Shown: positions 1 through 10,393, counted from the stretch's first letter. The stretch is 41,856 nt of DNA from Gemmatimonadota bacterium (GCA_029863525.1 JAOTVL010000012.1:1-41856); one strand, 5' to 3'. Numbers and translations are program-made. The notes: a model not told the origin generated them from the sequence alone.

Positions 1-2157
1 GGGTCGCTGCAGGGCGGATTCGAATTGAAGTGCGGAACGCCGCCACTCCGGGTCCTCAACGACCATGAGATCTTCCGTCGACCCCGTCGCGTGCGCAGAA
101 GCAGGCGCTTCCGAGGCGCGGTGGCACTCGAGAGCCTCGCCCAGCTAACGCCCGGCGAATACGTCGTCCACATGGATCACGGCATCGGGCGATTCAGGGG
201 CCTCGAGCACATCGAGATCGGGGGTCAGGAGCTCGAGGTGCTCGCCATCGAATACGCGGGAGGTGAGATCCTTCGTCTGCCAGTCTCGCGCCTGGACGTG
301 ATCGAACGCTGGGTCGGCGAGTCCGAGGACGCGAAGCCACCCCGCGTGCACCGAATCGGGGGCAAACGCTGGAAGAACCTGCGACGAAAGACCGAGCGCG
401 TCATCGAGGAGATGACGACGGAGCTACTGGAGCTCTATGCACGCAGAGAAGCCGCGGTCGGCCATGCTTTCTCGGCCGACACCCGCTGGCAAATGGAAAT
501 GGAGTCGTCGTTTCTCTACGACGACACGCCAGACCAGCGCAAGGCGTCTGACGACGTGAAGCGCGACATGGAACGAGCTCGGCCAATGGATCGCCTCGTG
601 TGCGGAGACGTCGGCTACGGCAAGACGGAGGTCGCCATCCGTGCCGCCTTCAAGGCGATCCAGGACGGCAAGCAAGTCGCGGTGCTGGCACCGACAACCA
701 TCCTGGTCGAGCAGCATCGCCACACCTTCGAGGAGCGCCTCGCCGACTACCCCGTCCACGTCGGGTCGCTGAGTCGGTTCCGCTCGCAGAAGCAACAGAC
801 CGACCTGCTGGCGAAGCTCGCGGACGGCGGCGTCGACATCGTGGTGGGGACCCACCGCCTACTTTCGTCGGACGTCGTCTTCAAGGACCTCGGACTCCTC
901 ATCGTGGACGAGGAGCAACGCTTCGGCGTGAAGCACAAGGAGCGTCTCAAGCAGCTGCGCACCTCTATCGACGTCCTCACGCTGAGCGCAACGCCGATCC
1001 CACGAACGCTCTATCTCTCCCTCTCCGGCGTGCGCGACCTCTCTCTCATCCGCACGCCCCCGCGGGACCGGATGCCGATCTTCACGACGGTTCTGCCCTG
1101 GACCGATCAGCTCCTGGCCGAGGCGCTACACCGAGAGCTCGACCGAAACGGGCAGACGTTCTTCCTGCACAACCGGATCGAGACCATCTATACCATCGCC
1201 GAAGAGGTCCAAGGTCTGGTTCCTGAAGCGCGGGTCGAAGTCGCTCACGGACAAATGGCGGGTAAGGAGCTGGACGAGGTCATGCGTGCGTTCGTCGACG
1301 GCGAAGTCGACGTCCTCGTTTGCTCCTCTATCATCGAGAACGGCCTCGACGTTCCGAACGCGAACACGCTGATCGTAGATAGGGCGGATCGTTTCGGACT
1401 TTCTCAGCTCTATCAGATACGCGGTCGTGTGGGGCGGTCCGATCGACGCGCCTACTGTTACCTGCTCGTGCCCGACGACGTGAACGAGGACGCGGAGAAG
1501 CGACTACGGGTGCTCGAGCACTACACGGAGCTCGGCTCGGGATACTCGGTCGCCCTCCGAGACCTGGAGCTGCGCGGCGCGGGCAACCTTCTCGGGGCGG
1601 ATCAATCCGGCTTTGCGCAGCAGATCGGACTGGACGCGTACATGCGGCTGCTCAAGAAGACGATCGACCGCATCGAGAAGGGTGAGCAGTCGGTGGACTG
1701 GCCGGATCCGGACGTCTCGATGCACGGTCCCGCCTACCTGCCCGATGACTACGTCGCTGATTCGAGCCAGAAACTCCACCTCTACCGACGCCTGTCGAAA
1801 GCCCGGAGCCGAAGCGAGGTCGAGACCCTGAAGGACGAAATGGTGGACCGATTCGGTCCGTTGCCCCTGGAGGTGGAACGCCTGATGGATGCAGCCACGA
1901 TTCGAATCTTGGGTCGGGCGTTGGGACTCGACCGAGCCATCCTCAAGGAGGAGTGGGCGCGTCTCACCTTTCGAGAGGGCGTAGTGCCCAAGATGGCCGT
2001 CCTGGAAGGTCCTTTGAAGCAGCGACACGCGGGTATGGACGTGCTCCGCGTGCACCCGCTCTCCGTCAAGATCGTACGCGACGGGGTCGAGCCGATCCTT
2101 GAAACGGCGCTCGTAGCGCTGTCCGCGCTCAACTCGGCGCGAACCGCAGCGGCGTGA
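1..2157 (+). CDS. mfd: Transcription-repair coupling factor Mfd, 5'-truncated by window edge
   Basis: Mfd is the ATP-dependent DNA translocase that removes RNA polymerase stalled at lesions and recruits UvrA. The frame is open from base 1 with no in-frame stop, so the gene begins upstream. About 718 residues of a usual 1100-1200 are present and the UvrB-like N-terminal part is missing. Visible parts in order are the CarD-like RNA-polymerase-interacting domain (motif [14 protein letters not shown]), Walker A ([11 protein letters not shown], near nt 604-636), the DEEQ box ([11 protein letters not shown]), motif III ([10 protein letters not shown]), the translocase region ending [12 protein letters not shown]-like (read [11 protein letters not shown]), and the C-terminal TRCF domain. 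The RID domain separates it from RecG. It is followed 64 bases later by a parvulin gene on the same strand. The identification is near certain. Confidence 0.97.
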   Translation, partial: GSLQGGFELKCGTPPLRVLNDHEIFRRPRRVRRSRRFRGAVALESLAQLTPGEYVVHMDHGIGRFRGLEHIEIGGQELEVLAIEYAGGEILRLPVSRLDVIERWVGESEDAKPPRVHRIGGKRWKNLRRKTERVIEEMTTELLELYARREAAVGHAFSADTRWQMEMESSFLYDDTPDQRKASDDVKRDMERARPMDRLVCGDVGYGKTEVAIRAAFKAIQDGKQVAVLAPTTILVEQHRHTFEERLADYPVHVGSLSRFRSQKQQTDLLAKLADGGVDIVVGTHRLLSSDVVFKDLGLLIVDEEQRFGVKHKERLKQLRTSIDVLTLSATPIPRTLYLSLSGVRDLSLIRTPPRDRMPIFTTVLPWTDQLLAEALHRELDRNGQTFFLHNRIETIYTIAEEVQGLVPEARVEVAHGQMAGKELDEVMRAFVDGEVDVLVCSSIIENGLDVPNANTLIVDRADRFGLSQLYQIRGRVGRSDRRAYCYLLVPDDVNEDAEKRLRVLEHYTELGSGYSVALRDLELRGAGNLLGADQSGFAQQIGLDAYMRLLKKTIDRIEKGEQSVDWPDPDVSMHGPAYLPDDYVADSSQKLHLYRRLSKARSRSEVETLKDEMVDRFGPLPLEVERLMDAATIRILGRALGLDRAILKEEWARLTFREGVVPKMAVLEGPLKQRHAGMDVLRVHPLSVKIVRDGVEPILETALVALSALNSARTAAA

Positions 2158-2221
2158 GCGAGTACTCACAAGGTTGGATCCGCCGTGCGGCACCGATCAC
2201 GAACCCCGTAGGAGACGCTTG

Positions 2222-3646
2222 GTGAAGACGAGGCGCTGGATGAACCGCTGGATGGCGATGGCTGTCGCGGTCCTGGCAGCATGCGGGACAGAGAGCTCGG
2301 ACGACGGGATCGTCGCCCGCGTCGGGTCGTACGAGTTGACCGTGGACGAAGCGGTGGACCTGCTCGTCGACGAGGAGCGTCTCGCGGCCGACGTGGGGGT
2401 CGTCGAGTCACTCGCGCAGCTTTGGATCGACTACACGCTCCTCGCCGAATCGGTTTCGCGAGATACCATGTTCACCGAATTGGATCTCGAGCCGCTGGTC
2501 ACGCGGCAAATCGAGCAGGTCATGGTCTTCCAGCTCCGCGACTCGGTCATTCAGGTCGACACCTTCGTCACGGATGACGAGCTCCGGGCCCGCTACGAGT
2601 CGGAATCGCCCGAGGTCGCGCTGCGCGCCCGTCACATCATGCTTCAGTTGCCCGTTGGCGCAGACCAAGCGGCCCGGGACAGCGTCCGCTCGAGGCTGGA
2701 GGGAATCCGCGAACGAATCCTCGCCGGCGAGGACTTCTCGGCGCTCGCGCGCCAGGTCAGCCAGGACCCGGGCACGGCCCGAACCGGCGGCGACCTCGGC
2801 GTGTTCGGCCGGGGCGACATGGTGGCGCCGTTCGAGGAGGCGACGCTGGCGCTCGAACCCGGCGAAATCAGCGATGTGGTGCAGACGCCGATGGGCCTTC
2901 ACATCATTCGGCTCGACGAGCGGCGGGTCCGCGGCTTCGAGGAGGCGTTACCCCAGTTCCGCCAACAGGTCCAAGCGCGCATGGTGCAGGAGGCCGAGTC
3001 GGTCTTCGTGGCGGGCCTGGTAGAACGGCTCGATCCACAGGTCGCTGAGGGCGCCGCGGAGATCGTGAAGGATCTCGCCGCTAACCCTGGCGGAGATCTC
3101 TCCGGTCGGGCCGCGAGACGAAGCCTCGTGGAGTGGAGTGGGGGCTCGATCACCGTCGGGGACGTCCGGCTGCTCGTCCAGCTCGAGGCGCCATCGCTTC
3201 GCGCGCAGATGGCGGACGGTACCGACGAGGTCATCGAGGAATTTCTCCTGAATCTCGCCCGACGCGACATTCTCATCGAGCAGGCGGTATCGGCGGGCCT
3301 CCGCCCTTCGACCGACAGTATCGCCAGCCTCGTTGACGACGCCCGGGGACAGCTCCGAGCTGCGGCCCGAAGTCTCGGACTGTTCGACCTGGATCGAGCC
3401 CCGGGCGAAGACCTCGAGATCGCGATCCAGCGAGTCGTGACGAGGGCCCTGGAGGGGAACCTGTCGGGAGCGACCCAGGTCGTTCCTCTGGGCCTGGTGA
3501 GTTTTCAGCTGCGAGAGGGCCGCACCAGCACGGTGCTCGAAGCCGGCGTGGGTGAAGTCATCGTGGGAGTCGCGCAGATCCGGGCCGCCCGGCAGCTCTC
3601 GCCTACGGAGGAGTCTCTGATGCCGCCGGATACCGCGGGCCGATGA
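2222..3646 (+). CDS. Parvulin-type peptidyl-prolyl isomerase lipoprotein
   Basis: This is a predicted periplasmic, lipid-anchored foldase that isomerises prolyl bonds in exported proteins. I chose the GTG at 2222 because GGAG lies 7 bases upstream (2211-2214) and the product then starts with a compact lipoprotein signal (basic residues, hydrophobic core, lipobox LAAC). An ATG at 2174 would add 16 basic residues ahead of it. The mature protein has a SurA/PrsA-like helical N-terminal region. A PpiC domain follows at about residues 134-238, with landmarks [22 protein letters not shown] and [10 protein letters not shown] helical C-terminal part completes its 474 residues. It precedes a second, SurA-like gene by 37 bases. 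It may be PrsA-like or a SurA paralogue; the substrate is unknown. Confidence 0.88.
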   Translation: MKTRRWMNRWMAMAVAVLAACGTESSDDGIVARVGSYELTVDEAVDLLVDEERLAADVGVVESLAQLWIDYTLLAESVSRDTMFTELDLEPLVTRQIEQVMVFQLRDSVIQVDTFVTDDELRARYESESPEVALRARHIMLQLPVGADQAARDSVRSRLEGIRERILAGEDFSALARQVSQDPGTARTGGDLGVFGRGDMVAPFEEATLALEPGEISDVVQTPMGLHIIRLDERRVRGFEEALPQFRQQVQARMVQEAESVFVAGLVERLDPQVAEGAAEIVKDLAANPGGDLSGRAARRSLVEWSGGSITVGDVRLLVQLEAPSLRAQMADGTDEVIEEFLLNLARRDILIEQAVSAGLRPSTDSIASLVDDARGQLRAAARSLGLFDLDRAPGEDLEIAIQRVVTRALEGNLSGATQVVPLGLVSFQLREGRTSTVLEAGVGEVIVGVAQIRAARQLSPTEESLMPPDTAGR

Positions 3647-3683
3647 CCGGAACTACCCCTCCTACCACGGTTTACGAGAAGCG

Positions 3684-4997
3684 ATGAAGCTCTTGTGTAC
3701 GATGGTCCCGCTCGCGTGCCTCTTCGCGTTTTCGGCCGCGCCGATCTCCGGCCAGTTCATACAACCGGATGTGGTCGACCGCCTCGTCGCCGTGGTCGGC
3801 GACTCGGTCGTGGTGCAGACCCAGGTGCAGGAGGAAATGCAGCGGATGGCGCTCGCGGGGCAGCCTGTCCCGGAGCCCACGGACCCGGAGTACCAAGAGG
3901 TCTTTCGCGGCATTCTCGATCAGTTCGTCGATCGTCTCCTCATCCTGCAGGCGGCGGCGAAGGACTCGCTCCTCCAACCCGACGACGCCGAGATCGACCA
4001 GCGCGTCAACGAGCGGATCAATGCGCTGACGCAGCAGTTCGGCGGGCAGACGGCTCTTCAACAGGCGCTCGCCGCGGAGGCTCTGACCCTGGCGGAGTAC
4101 AGGGACATTCTCCGCAACGAAGCCCGCAGCGAGCGGATCCAGCAGCTCTTCGTCCAAACACGGTTGAGGGACGCCGCCCCCGTCGAGGTCACCGAAGACG
4201 AGATGCTGGCGCGCTTCCAAGAAGCGCGCGCGTCCCTCCAGCAGCGTCCCAAGACCCTCACATTCCGTCAAGTCGTGGTCGCGCCCGAGCCCAGCGACGA
4301 CGCAATCGCAGCGGCCCGCGCGCTCGCGGATTCCCTCCTCGTGCGGATCAATGCCGGTGAGGACTTCGCGGAGCTGGCGCGGGAGTACTCCGAGGATCCG
4401 GGCACCGCGGAGCTCGGAGGGGACCTTGGATGGTTCCGTCGCGGCCGTATGGTCCGGGAGTTCGAGGATGCCGCCTTCGCTCTCTTCGACGGGCAGATCA
4501 GCGATCCCGTCCAAACCGATTTCGGCTTCCACATCATCAAGGTCGAGCGGTATCGTGCCGGTGAGCGAAACGCGCGCCACATCCTCATCGTTCCGGACAA
4601 AACCGAGGCAGACGTCGAGCGAGCTCGTTCCCAGGCCGCGTCGATCGTCGCGGCGGCGAGAGCCGGCACGTCGATGATCGAGCTCTACGAGCAGAATACA
4701 GACCCGGCCGCGCCGGATTCCGTGACGATCGCCTTCGATCAGTTGGGCGACCTGCCGCCTGCCTACGGCGAGCTTCGAACCGCGAGCACGGACGAGGTCC
4801 GAGGCCCCCTCCGGTATGAGGTGGGGCCCGGCGAAACGCGCTTCGCCGTCGTGAAGGTTTCCGAGATCCGCGAGGCAGGGGCCTACACGTTCGAAGACCT
4901 CCGCGGTCAGATCGCGTCCCAGTTGCAGCAGGAGAAGCGAATCGAGCGGTTGCTCGAACAGCTGAGGGCCCGGACACACATCGAAATCCGTATGTAG
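3684..4997 (+). CDS. surA: SurA-like periplasmic chaperone / peptidyl-prolyl isomerase
   Basis: SurA escorts unfolded outer-membrane proteins across the periplasm to the BAM complex. The 437-residue product has a cleavable signal peptide (hydrophobic core then SAAPISGQ) followed by the typical SurA N-terminal start ([18 protein letters not shown]). One clear parvulin domain lies near residues 187-290 ([22 protein letters not shown]). A second, weaker parvulin-like segment starts at [10 protein letters not shown] near residue 293. Two parvulin segments after a helical N-domain match the family layout. The C-terminal helix ends in a coiled, Gln/Arg-rich stretch. The stop codon TAG is followed immediately by the GTG of pdxA, so the two are surely co-transcribed. 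The same surA-pdxA neighbourhood is known in enterobacteria. The ribosome binding site (GAGAAG) is weak. Confidence 0.92.
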   Translation: MKLLCTMVPLACLFAFSAAPISGQFIQPDVVDRLVAVVGDSVVVQTQVQEEMQRMALAGQPVPEPTDPEYQEVFRGILDQFVDRLLILQAAAKDSLLQPDDAEIDQRVNERINALTQQFGGQTALQQALAAEALTLAEYRDILRNEARSERIQQLFVQTRLRDAAPVEVTEDEMLARFQEARASLQQRPKTLTFRQVVVAPEPSDDAIAAARALADSLLVRINAGEDFAELAREYSEDPGTAELGGDLGWFRRGRMVREFEDAAFALFDGQISDPVQTDFGFHIIKVERYRAGERNARHILIVPDKTEADVERARSQAASIVAAARAGTSMIELYEQNTDPAAPDSVTIAFDQLGDLPPAYGELRTASTDEVRGPLRYEVGPGETRFAVVKVSEIREAGAYTFEDLRGQIASQLQQEKRIERLLEQLRARTHIEIRM

Positions 4998-5945
4998 GTG
5001 GCTCCCCGCCTCGTCGTTACGCCGGGCGACCCACGGGGCATCGGCCCCGAGGTGGCGGCGCGCGCGCTCCGAGCCTTCGCGATCACACACCCCGCCGCGG
5101 ACGTCTCGCTGCTGGGCCCCGAGGGCCCTCTTTCCCTGGACGAGCTCGACGCGCTGGCCGAGTCCCACCGATCTGCGGCCGACGCTGTCGCGTCGGCCAC
5201 GGTCGCCGCGCGGTCGATCGAGCGCGGCGTACGCTTGGCTCTGGACGGAGCAGTGCACGCCGTCGTCACCGCTCCGCTGCACAAGCCGTCGCTCCATGAC
5301 GCTGGGTGGCCCGTACCGGGTCAGACGGAGATGCTGGCGGGCCTCGCCGGGGTCGAGCACGTAGGCATGCTCATGGCCGCCGAACGCACGCGCCTGGAGA
5401 GCCCCCTTCGGGTCCTGCTCGTTACGACTCATCTGGCGCTTCGCGATGTGCCGGATGCCCTGACGGCGACCCGACTCATCGACCAGATCGTCGTCTTGGA
5501 CCGGGCGCTTCGCGACGACTGGGGAATCGACGACCCCCGCATCGGCGTATGCGCGCTGAACCCCCACGCCTCGGACGGAGGGCTCTTCGGAGACGAGGAG
5601 GCCAGGGTCTACGCACCCGCCCTACGCCAGCTGCGCGCTCGCGGGGTGTCGGTCTTCGGCCCACTCCCGGCAGACACGGTTTTCTCACGGGCATTGAGCG
5701 GTAGCTTTCATGCGGTCGCTGCTCCGTACCACGACGTCGGCATGGCCGCGTTCAAGACCGTCTCCTTCGGCTCCGGGGTCAACGTGACGCTCGGGTTACC
5801 GTTCGTTCGGACGTCGCCCGATCACGGGACTGCCTTCGATATCGCGGGCACGGGTCGAGCCGATCCGTCGTCCATGCTCCAGGCGCTCACCCTTGCCCAT
5901 CGCCTCGCACAGAACCGCTTTGACACCACTTCGGCCGATGTCTAA
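4998..5945 (+). CDS. pdxA: 4-hydroxythreonine-4-phosphate dehydrogenase PdxA
   Basis: PdxA oxidises 4-phosphohydroxy-L-threonine with NAD(P) to a product used by PdxJ in the DXP-dependent vitamin B6 pathway; it is cytosolic. The 315-residue length is normal for the family. Diagnostic segments are the N-terminal VVTPGDPRGIGPEVAARAL, APLHKPSLHDAGWPVPGQTE (substrate and metal site), LNPHASDGGLFGDEE, and HDVGMAAFKTVSFGSGVNV with the following SPDHGTAFDIAGTGRAD. The metal-ligand histidines of these motifs are all present. The start is GTG directly abutting the surA stop, with translation probably coupled. A 45-base gap separates it from ftsE. No pdxJ is seen in this window. Confidence 0.95.
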   Translation: MAPRLVVTPGDPRGIGPEVAARALRAFAITHPAADVSLLGPEGPLSLDELDALAESHRSAADAVASATVAARSIERGVRLALDGAVHAVVTAPLHKPSLHDAGWPVPGQTEMLAGLAGVEHVGMLMAAERTRLESPLRVLLVTTHLALRDVPDALTATRLIDQIVVLDRALRDDWGIDDPRIGVCALNPHASDGGLFGDEEARVYAPALRQLRARGVSVFGPLPADTVFSRALSGSFHAVAAPYHDVGMAAFKTVSFGSGVNVTLGLPFVRTSPDHGTAFDIAGTGRADPSSMLQALTLAHRLAQNRFDTTSADV

Positions 5946-5990
5946 GGTTTCCCTCCGGAGCAAGGTCACGTCCCACGAGCACCTGATCCG

Positions 5991-6698
5991 GTGATCAAAC
6001 TCACGAACGTCTCGAAGGAGTATCCGAAGCGCGGATTCGCGCTCCGCGATGTCTCCTTCCACCTCCAGAAGGGCGAGTTCGCCTTTCTCACGGGTCACTC
6101 CGGCTCGGGGAAGTCGACCACGATGCGGCTGATTCACATGGCCGATCGTCCGACCGCCGGTGAAGTGCGCGTTTCGGGCTACTCCTCGGAGCGGGTCACG
6201 GAGCGGGACCTCTGGAAAGTCCGTCGGCGCGTCGGTTTCGTGTTCCAGGATTTCCGTTTGCTGCCTGGACGAACCGCGCAAGAGAACGTGGCCTTCGCGC
6301 TCGAGGTGACGGGAACTCCGACGCGGGCGGTCCAGGCGAAGGCCCAGCGGCTCCTCTCCCAGGTCGGCCTGTCGACGAAGGCGGGCGCCTTCGTGAACGA
6401 GCTCTCGGGAGGTGAGCAGCAACGGGTGGCGATCGCGCGGGCGCTGGCTAACGATCCGTTCGTGCTCCTCGCCGACGAGCCCACCGGCAATCTCGACGAG
6501 CGAGCGACCCGAGGCATCATGGAGCTCTTCTGGGATATCCAAGCGAAGGGGATGGCCGTGCTCATGGCCACACACGACCTCGAGCTGGTGCGACGTTTTC
6601 CCTCGGCCCGCGTCTTCGAGCTCGATCAGGGGCAGCTGGTCTACGACTCGACGCAGGCGGTCGAGCCAGACGCTTCCCCGACACTTCGGGCCGACTGA
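5991..6698 (+). CDS. ftsE: Cell division ATP-binding protein FtsE
   Basis: FtsE is the cytosolic ATPase of the FtsEX complex, which uses ATP to control septal peptidoglycan hydrolysis through a periplasmic coiled-coil partner. The 235-residue product has Walker A at residues 35-42 (GHSGSGKS), a Q-loop (FVFQDFRLLPGRT), the ABC signature LSGGEQQRVAIARAL and Walker B (LLADEPTGNLD), followed by an H-loop (MATHDLE). The opening IKLTNVSKEYPKR and the phrase LLPGRTAQENV are typical of FtsE rather than LolD. It starts with GTG and shares one base with the ftsX start (TGATG), which settles the assignment. FtsX and an EnvC-like protein follow in the same operon. Confidence 0.96.
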   Translation: MIKLTNVSKEYPKRGFALRDVSFHLQKGEFAFLTGHSGSGKSTTMRLIHMADRPTAGEVRVSGYSSERVTERDLWKVRRRVGFVFQDFRLLPGRTAQENVAFALEVTGTPTRAVQAKAQRLLSQVGLSTKAGAFVNELSGGEQQRVAIARALANDPFVLLADEPTGNLDERATRGIMELFWDIQAKGMAVLMATHDLELVRRFPSARVFELDQGQLVYDSTQAVEPDASPTLRAD

Positions 6699-7552
6699 TG
6701 TACGCGATGAGAGAGGCCGTCGCCGCCTTCAAGCGCGCTCCGGTCCTGACCGGGCTTTCCTCTGCGATGGTGGGCTTGGCACTCTTCGTCGTGGGCCTGT
6801 TCGGACTTGCAACGTACAACCTCCAGCTCGCGCTCTCGGCCATCGAAGAGCGCGTCGAGGTCGTGGTGTACCTGCGCGATGACGCTCGTCAGAGCGAGAT
6901 CGATCTCCTTCTCACCGAACTCGCCGACTTCGAGGAGGTACGACAGGTCCGCTACGTCTCGAAGAGAGACGCGCTCGAGCGCGCGCGCGTCGAGCTCCCG
7001 GAGTTCGGGGAGCTCTTCATGGATTCCGAGGTGAACCCCCTGCCCCAATCGCTCGAGGTCGAGCTGCGGCAGGGCTTCCGCAATCCGGAGGTGGTCGAGA
7101 AGCTCTCGTTCGCTGCAGAGGGCTACCCGTTCGTCGAGGATGCGCAGTACGGAGAGGAGTGGGTGGATCGCCTCTTCGCGCTGCGGCGCATCGGGGCGGC
7201 CAGCGCAGGCGTCCTCGGCGTGGCCTTCGCGCTCGTCGCGGCGCTCATCATCGGAACTGCGCTGCGGATTGCGATCTTCGCCCGTCGCGACGAGATCTAC
7301 ATCATGCGGCTGGTGGGAGCGAAGAACGGCTTCATTCGCCGTCCGTTCCTCCTCGAAGGCGCCATGGCCGGCCTGGCGGGCGCGCTCCTCGCTTGGAGCC
7401 TCACGTACGGGACGTACCGCGGTGTCTATGCCTATTTGTTCGAGATCGCGTGGGTGCCGGGCACCTGGGTCGTACTGGGCCTCGTCGCGGGGACGGCATT
7501 CGGCGCGGTCGCGAGCGCGCTCGCGATCCGGCGACATCTCCGAGAAATCTGA
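6698..7552 (+). CDS. ftsX: Cell division permease FtsX
   Basis: FtsX is the membrane half of the FtsEX complex and passes the ATP-driven signal from FtsE to a periplasmic hydrolase or activator. The 284-residue protein has a first membrane segment around residues 25-45 and a periplasmic domain of about 120 residues (starts RVEVVVYLRDDA, with YVSKRDALERA). Three C-terminal membrane helices surround the conserved cytosolic loop IYIMRLVGAKNGFIRRPFLLEG. This is the four-helix MacB/FtsX fold of FtsX. The start overlaps the ftsE stop by one base, and its own stop overlaps the next start in the same way (TGATG). The downstream gene encodes an EnvC-like protein, the expected partner of the periplasmic loop. 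Confidence 0.95.
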   Translation: MYAMREAVAAFKRAPVLTGLSSAMVGLALFVVGLFGLATYNLQLALSAIEERVEVVVYLRDDARQSEIDLLLTELADFEEVRQVRYVSKRDALERARVELPEFGELFMDSEVNPLPQSLEVELRQGFRNPEVVEKLSFAAEGYPFVEDAQYGEEWVDRLFALRRIGAASAGVLGVAFALVAALIIGTALRIAIFARRDEIYIMRLVGAKNGFIRRPFLLEGAMAGLAGALLAWSLTYGTYRGVYAYLFEIAWVPGTWVVLGLVAGTAFGAVASALAIRRHLREI

Positions 7553-8745
7553 TGCGGCTCGTGCGTACCTTCTTCCTCCTGGCCCTGCTCATGCCCGTGG
7601 GGCTCGCCGCTCAGGATCCGGACCTCGCGCGTGAGATCCAGGAGAGCCAACGACGGCTCGAGCAGATCCGCGCGGAACGCGAGCGCCTGGAACGAGAGAT
7701 CGGTGACGTACGAAACCGGGTTCGCGACGTCGCGGCCGAGCTCGCCAACGTCGAGCGGCGGCTGTCGGCCTCTCGAAGCGTGCTCGCCGAGGTGGAATTC
7801 CAATCGGAGGCTACGGCGGAGCAGGTTCGAGAGGTTACGCGCGATCTGATGACGACCCAAGATCGCATGGCCGAGAGCCAGGCAGTGCTCTTCCGACGGC
7901 TACGTGACATCTACAAGATGGGGCCGATGCGAACCGTCCAGGTGCTCCTTGGCGCCCGCTCGTTCACCGACCTCCTCAACCGCTACCGGTACCTCCAACG
8001 GATCGCCGCGTTCGATCGGGCATTGGTCGATCGGGTCCGCGCCCTCGAGGCGGAGCTCGCGGCCCAAAACAGCGCGTTACGGGACCGGATGGCCCTTCTC
8101 GGAAGCCTGCGGCAGGACCGACTCACGGAGGTCGTCCAGTTGCGATCGGTAGAGTCGGAGCGCCAGGCAGCGATTCGGCAGTTCCGCGCCCGGGAGCAGT
8201 CTGCCACCTCGCGCATCGGAGAGCTCGAAGCAGACGAGGCGCGAATGACGGATCTGGTCGAGGAGTTGGAGGCACGACGGCGAGAGCTCGAAGCGCGACG
8301 GGCCGGCTCGGCGTCGATCTCGGAGGAAGACGCCGGCTCGCTCGATTGGCCCCTGGACGGCGAACTCATCTACGAGTTCGGTCGCGACCAGCGGCCCAAC
8401 GGAACGGTCATCCGGTGGAACGGCATAGGAATCGCCGCCCAGACCGGCACTCCCGTGCGCGCGGTGAAGGCGGGAACGGTGGCGTACGCAGGTCCCTTCG
8501 AGGGGTACGGCCCGACCGTCATGCTCAGCCACGGGAACGGCTTCTACACCCTCTATTTGTACTTGGAAGACGTCGGCGTGGTGGAGGGACGTGAGGTGAC
8601 GGCCGGACAGGTGGTTGGAACCGTGGGGGGAGACGACACCCCCGAGGGCCCCCACCTCGAGTTCCAGATCCGCGCGCCCCTGAACGGGGACACCCCGCAG
8701 GCACAGGACCCGCTCCAATGGCTGCGCCCGCGGGACCGGCCGTGA
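7552..8745 (+). CDS. envC: EnvC-like coiled-coil protein with catalytically degenerate LytM (M23) domain
   Basis: This is the likely periplasmic amidase activator controlled by FtsEX. The start at 7552 overlaps the ftsX stop by one base and gives a clear signal peptide (core FFLLALLMPVGLAAQ). Residues 22-110 and 170-255 are Glu/Arg-rich coiled coil. The LytM fold begins at W266. Aligned with an intact M23 domain, the zinc and catalytic positions are W289 (for His), G293 (for Asp), Y337 (for His) and E370 (for the last His); only H368 of the HxH pair remains. E. coli EnvC is inactive in the same way and works by activating AmiA/AmiB. The length of 397 residues fits. The gene is followed by holB with overlap or a very short gap. 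Direct hydrolase activity is unlikely. No amidase gene is visible in the window. Confidence 0.88.
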   Translation: MRLVRTFFLLALLMPVGLAAQDPDLAREIQESQRRLEQIRAERERLEREIGDVRNRVRDVAAELANVERRLSASRSVLAEVEFQSEATAEQVREVTRDLMTTQDRMAESQAVLFRRLRDIYKMGPMRTVQVLLGARSFTDLLNRYRYLQRIAAFDRALVDRVRALEAELAAQNSALRDRMALLGSLRQDRLTEVVQLRSVESERQAAIRQFRAREQSATSRIGELEADEARMTDLVEELEARRRELEARRAGSASISEEDAGSLDWPLDGELIYEFGRDQRPNGTVIRWNGIGIAAQTGTPVRAVKAGTVAYAGPFEGYGPTVMLSHGNGFYTLYLYLEDVGVVEGREVTAGQVVGTVGGDDTPEGPHLEFQIRAPLNGDTPQAQDPLQWLRPRDRP

Positions 8746-9911
8746 GCGCGCTCCATCCGGTCCTGGGGCACGAGGAGCTCCGCGCGTCGCTGGGTAGGGC
8801 ATACCGCCGGGGCGACCTGCCGGGATCGGTGCTGCTCCACGGGCCCAGGGGTATCGGCAAGCAACGGTTGGCGCTCTGGCTCGCGCAACTCGTGGTGTGT
8901 CAGGAGGACGAATCGAGTCCGTGCGGCCGTTGCGGCCCCTGCCGGATGGCCCTTTCGCTGGAGCATCCCGACATCCACTGGTACTTCCCGCTTCCCCGTC
9001 CGAAGAACGCGAGCGGCGACCGATTGGTCGACGCCCTCGAGATCGCCCGGCACCGCGAACTGGCCGAGATCCGCGCCGAGCCGAAGCGCCCGAGTTGGTC
9101 GGACGAGATCCAGGCCCTCTATCTCGGCACCGTGACCAACATCCGCGCGGCGGCGGCCAAGCGACCTTCGATGGCGGGGCCGGTGTTCATCGTCGGGCAG
9201 GCCGAGCTCCTCGTTCCCCAAGAGGCGAGTCAGGAGGCGGCGAATGCGCTGCTGAAGCTCCTGGAAGAGCCTCCCGGAGACGCGCGCTTCATCCTGACCA
9301 GCAGCGAGCCCGGGATGCTCCTCGCGACCATCCGCTCCCGTACCGTGGCCGTGCACGTCCCGCCTCTACGGATCGACCAGGTCCGCACGTTCCTCGAAGA
9401 ACACCTCGAGGTCGAGCCGAAGGTTGCCGATTGGGCCGCGACGTTGAGCCAAGGTTCACCCGGCCGAGCGATGGCTTTCCTCCCGGACGAGGGCGAGCCA
9501 GGACCCCTGGAGGGACTCCGGCGGCGGGCCTTCGAGACCGTTGTCGCCGCCACGTCCACGGACCCCTCCGCCGGGTACGAGGTCGCAATCACGTTCCCCC
9601 CATCGGGCGCCCGCAAGCTGATCGACCTCTTCGGCTTCGTCGAAGAGTGGTTGCGCGACCTCGCGGCGGCGGCCGCGAACGCAGACGACCTCGTATTCAA
9701 CCAGGATGCTCTTGCCCGCCTGAAGAAGCACGTCGCGGCCGCGGCGATCGACCCCGTCCGAATTCCGGACGCGTTTCCCGCCGTGGAGCGGGCGAGGGAG
9801 CTCGCGCGGGGCAATGTGAACCCTCAGCTGGTCATGAGCGGACTCGTGCGCGACCTGCGCCGTGCGCTCCGGCCCGCGGCGATCGCCCAACCCGGAGCGA
9901 TTCTTCCATGA
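8718..9911 (+). CDS. holB: DNA polymerase III delta-prime subunit
   Basis: Delta-prime is the stator of the clamp loader that places the beta clamp on primed DNA. The product has an AAA+ fold with a Walker-A-like loop GPRGIGKQR, where the usual Ser/Thr after GK is Gln; delta-prime is commonly not an ATPase. A zinc module has four cysteines (one in VVCQ, then CGRCGPC). It also has the sensor-like segment [26 protein letters not shown] and the SRT motif ([11 protein letters not shown]). The ATG at 8718 has AGGA 9 bases upstream and overlaps the preceding gene by 28 bases. A GTG at 8742, overlapping that gene's stop by 4 bases, is an equally good start and gives a more typical N-terminus ([14 protein letters not shown]). 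The stop overlaps the moaC start as ATGA. Confidence 0.9.
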   Translation: MAAPAGPAVSALHPVLGHEELRASLGRAYRRGDLPGSVLLHGPRGIGKQRLALWLAQLVVCQEDESSPCGRCGPCRMALSLEHPDIHWYFPLPRPKNASGDRLVDALEIARHRELAEIRAEPKRPSWSDEIQALYLGTVTNIRAAAAKRPSMAGPVFIVGQAELLVPQEASQEAANALLKLLEEPPGDARFILTSSEPGMLLATIRSRTVAVHVPPLRIDQVRTFLEEHLEVEPKVADWAATLSQGSPGRAMAFLPDEGEPGPLEGLRRRAFETVVAATSTDPSAGYEVAITFPPSGARKLIDLFGFVEEWLRDLAAAAANADDLVFNQDALARLKKHVAAAAIDPVRIPDAFPAVERARELARGNVNPQLVMSGLVRDLRRALRPAAIAQPGAILP

Positions 9912-10393
9912 GCGACGGCGACGCGAGGCTCACGCACCTCGACGAGGAGGGTCGACCCCGCATGGTCGACGTGACCGAGAAGGACCGAACTCGACGGACC
10001 GCCGTCGCAGAGGGACGGATCGTGATGGAAGCGGAGACCCTGTCCGCCATCGTGGAGGGTCGCACCTCCAAAGGTGATCCGATCCAGGTCGCAGAGCTCG
10101 CGGGGATCATGGCCGGCAAGAGGACCGGCGACTTGATCCCGCTGTGCCATGTCCTTCCCGGCGCCTCGGTCGCCGTAAGGCTCGCGGCCGATGCGACGCT
10201 TCCGGGAATCACCGCCAGAGCCGAGGCGACCTATCGGGGGCGAACCGGCGTCGAAATGGAGGCGCTGACCGCGGTCTCGGTGGCCCTGCTGACCGTTTAC
10301 GACATGGCCAAGGCGATCGACCGTGGCATGCGCATCGAGGGGATTCGGTTGCTCGAGAAGGCCGGGGGAGCGTCCGGCGACTGGTCGGCTTGA
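9908..10393 (+). CDS. moaC: Cyclic pyranopterin monophosphate synthase MoaC
   Basis: MoaC converts the GTP-derived cyclic intermediate made by MoaA into cyclic pyranopterin monophosphate, the second half of the first step in molybdenum cofactor synthesis. The 161-residue protein starts at ATG 9908 in an ATGA overlap with holB. It carries the family landmarks [18 protein letters not shown], the active-site stretch [36 protein letters not shown] and the C-terminal lysine region AKAIDRGM. Length and motifs are complete. The reading frame stays open for about 1 kb upstream inside holB, but that part is only a shadow. moeA, a later Moco step, lies at 28938, so the pathway genes are scattered. The gene converges on the transglycosylase gene 61 bases downstream. 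Confidence 0.96.
   Translation: MSDGDARLTHLDEEGRPRMVDVTEKDRTRRTAVAEGRIVMEAETLSAIVEGRTSKGDPIQVAELAGIMAGKRTGDLIPLCHVLPGASVAVRLAADATLPGITARAEATYRGRTGVEMEALTAVSVALLTVYDMAKAIDRGMRIEGIRLLEKAGGASGDWSA

Noticed and set aside
3672-5567. Long minus-strand open frame (about 630 codons) across surA and pdxA
   Set aside because: It lies antisense to two clearly recognised genes and its composition is Arg/Asp/Leu-rich without any domain; high-GC DNA often gives such mirror frames.
8897-9907. Upstream extension of the moaC frame
   Set aside because: It is the +1 shadow of holB; MoaC homology begins at ATG 9908 and the length there is normal.
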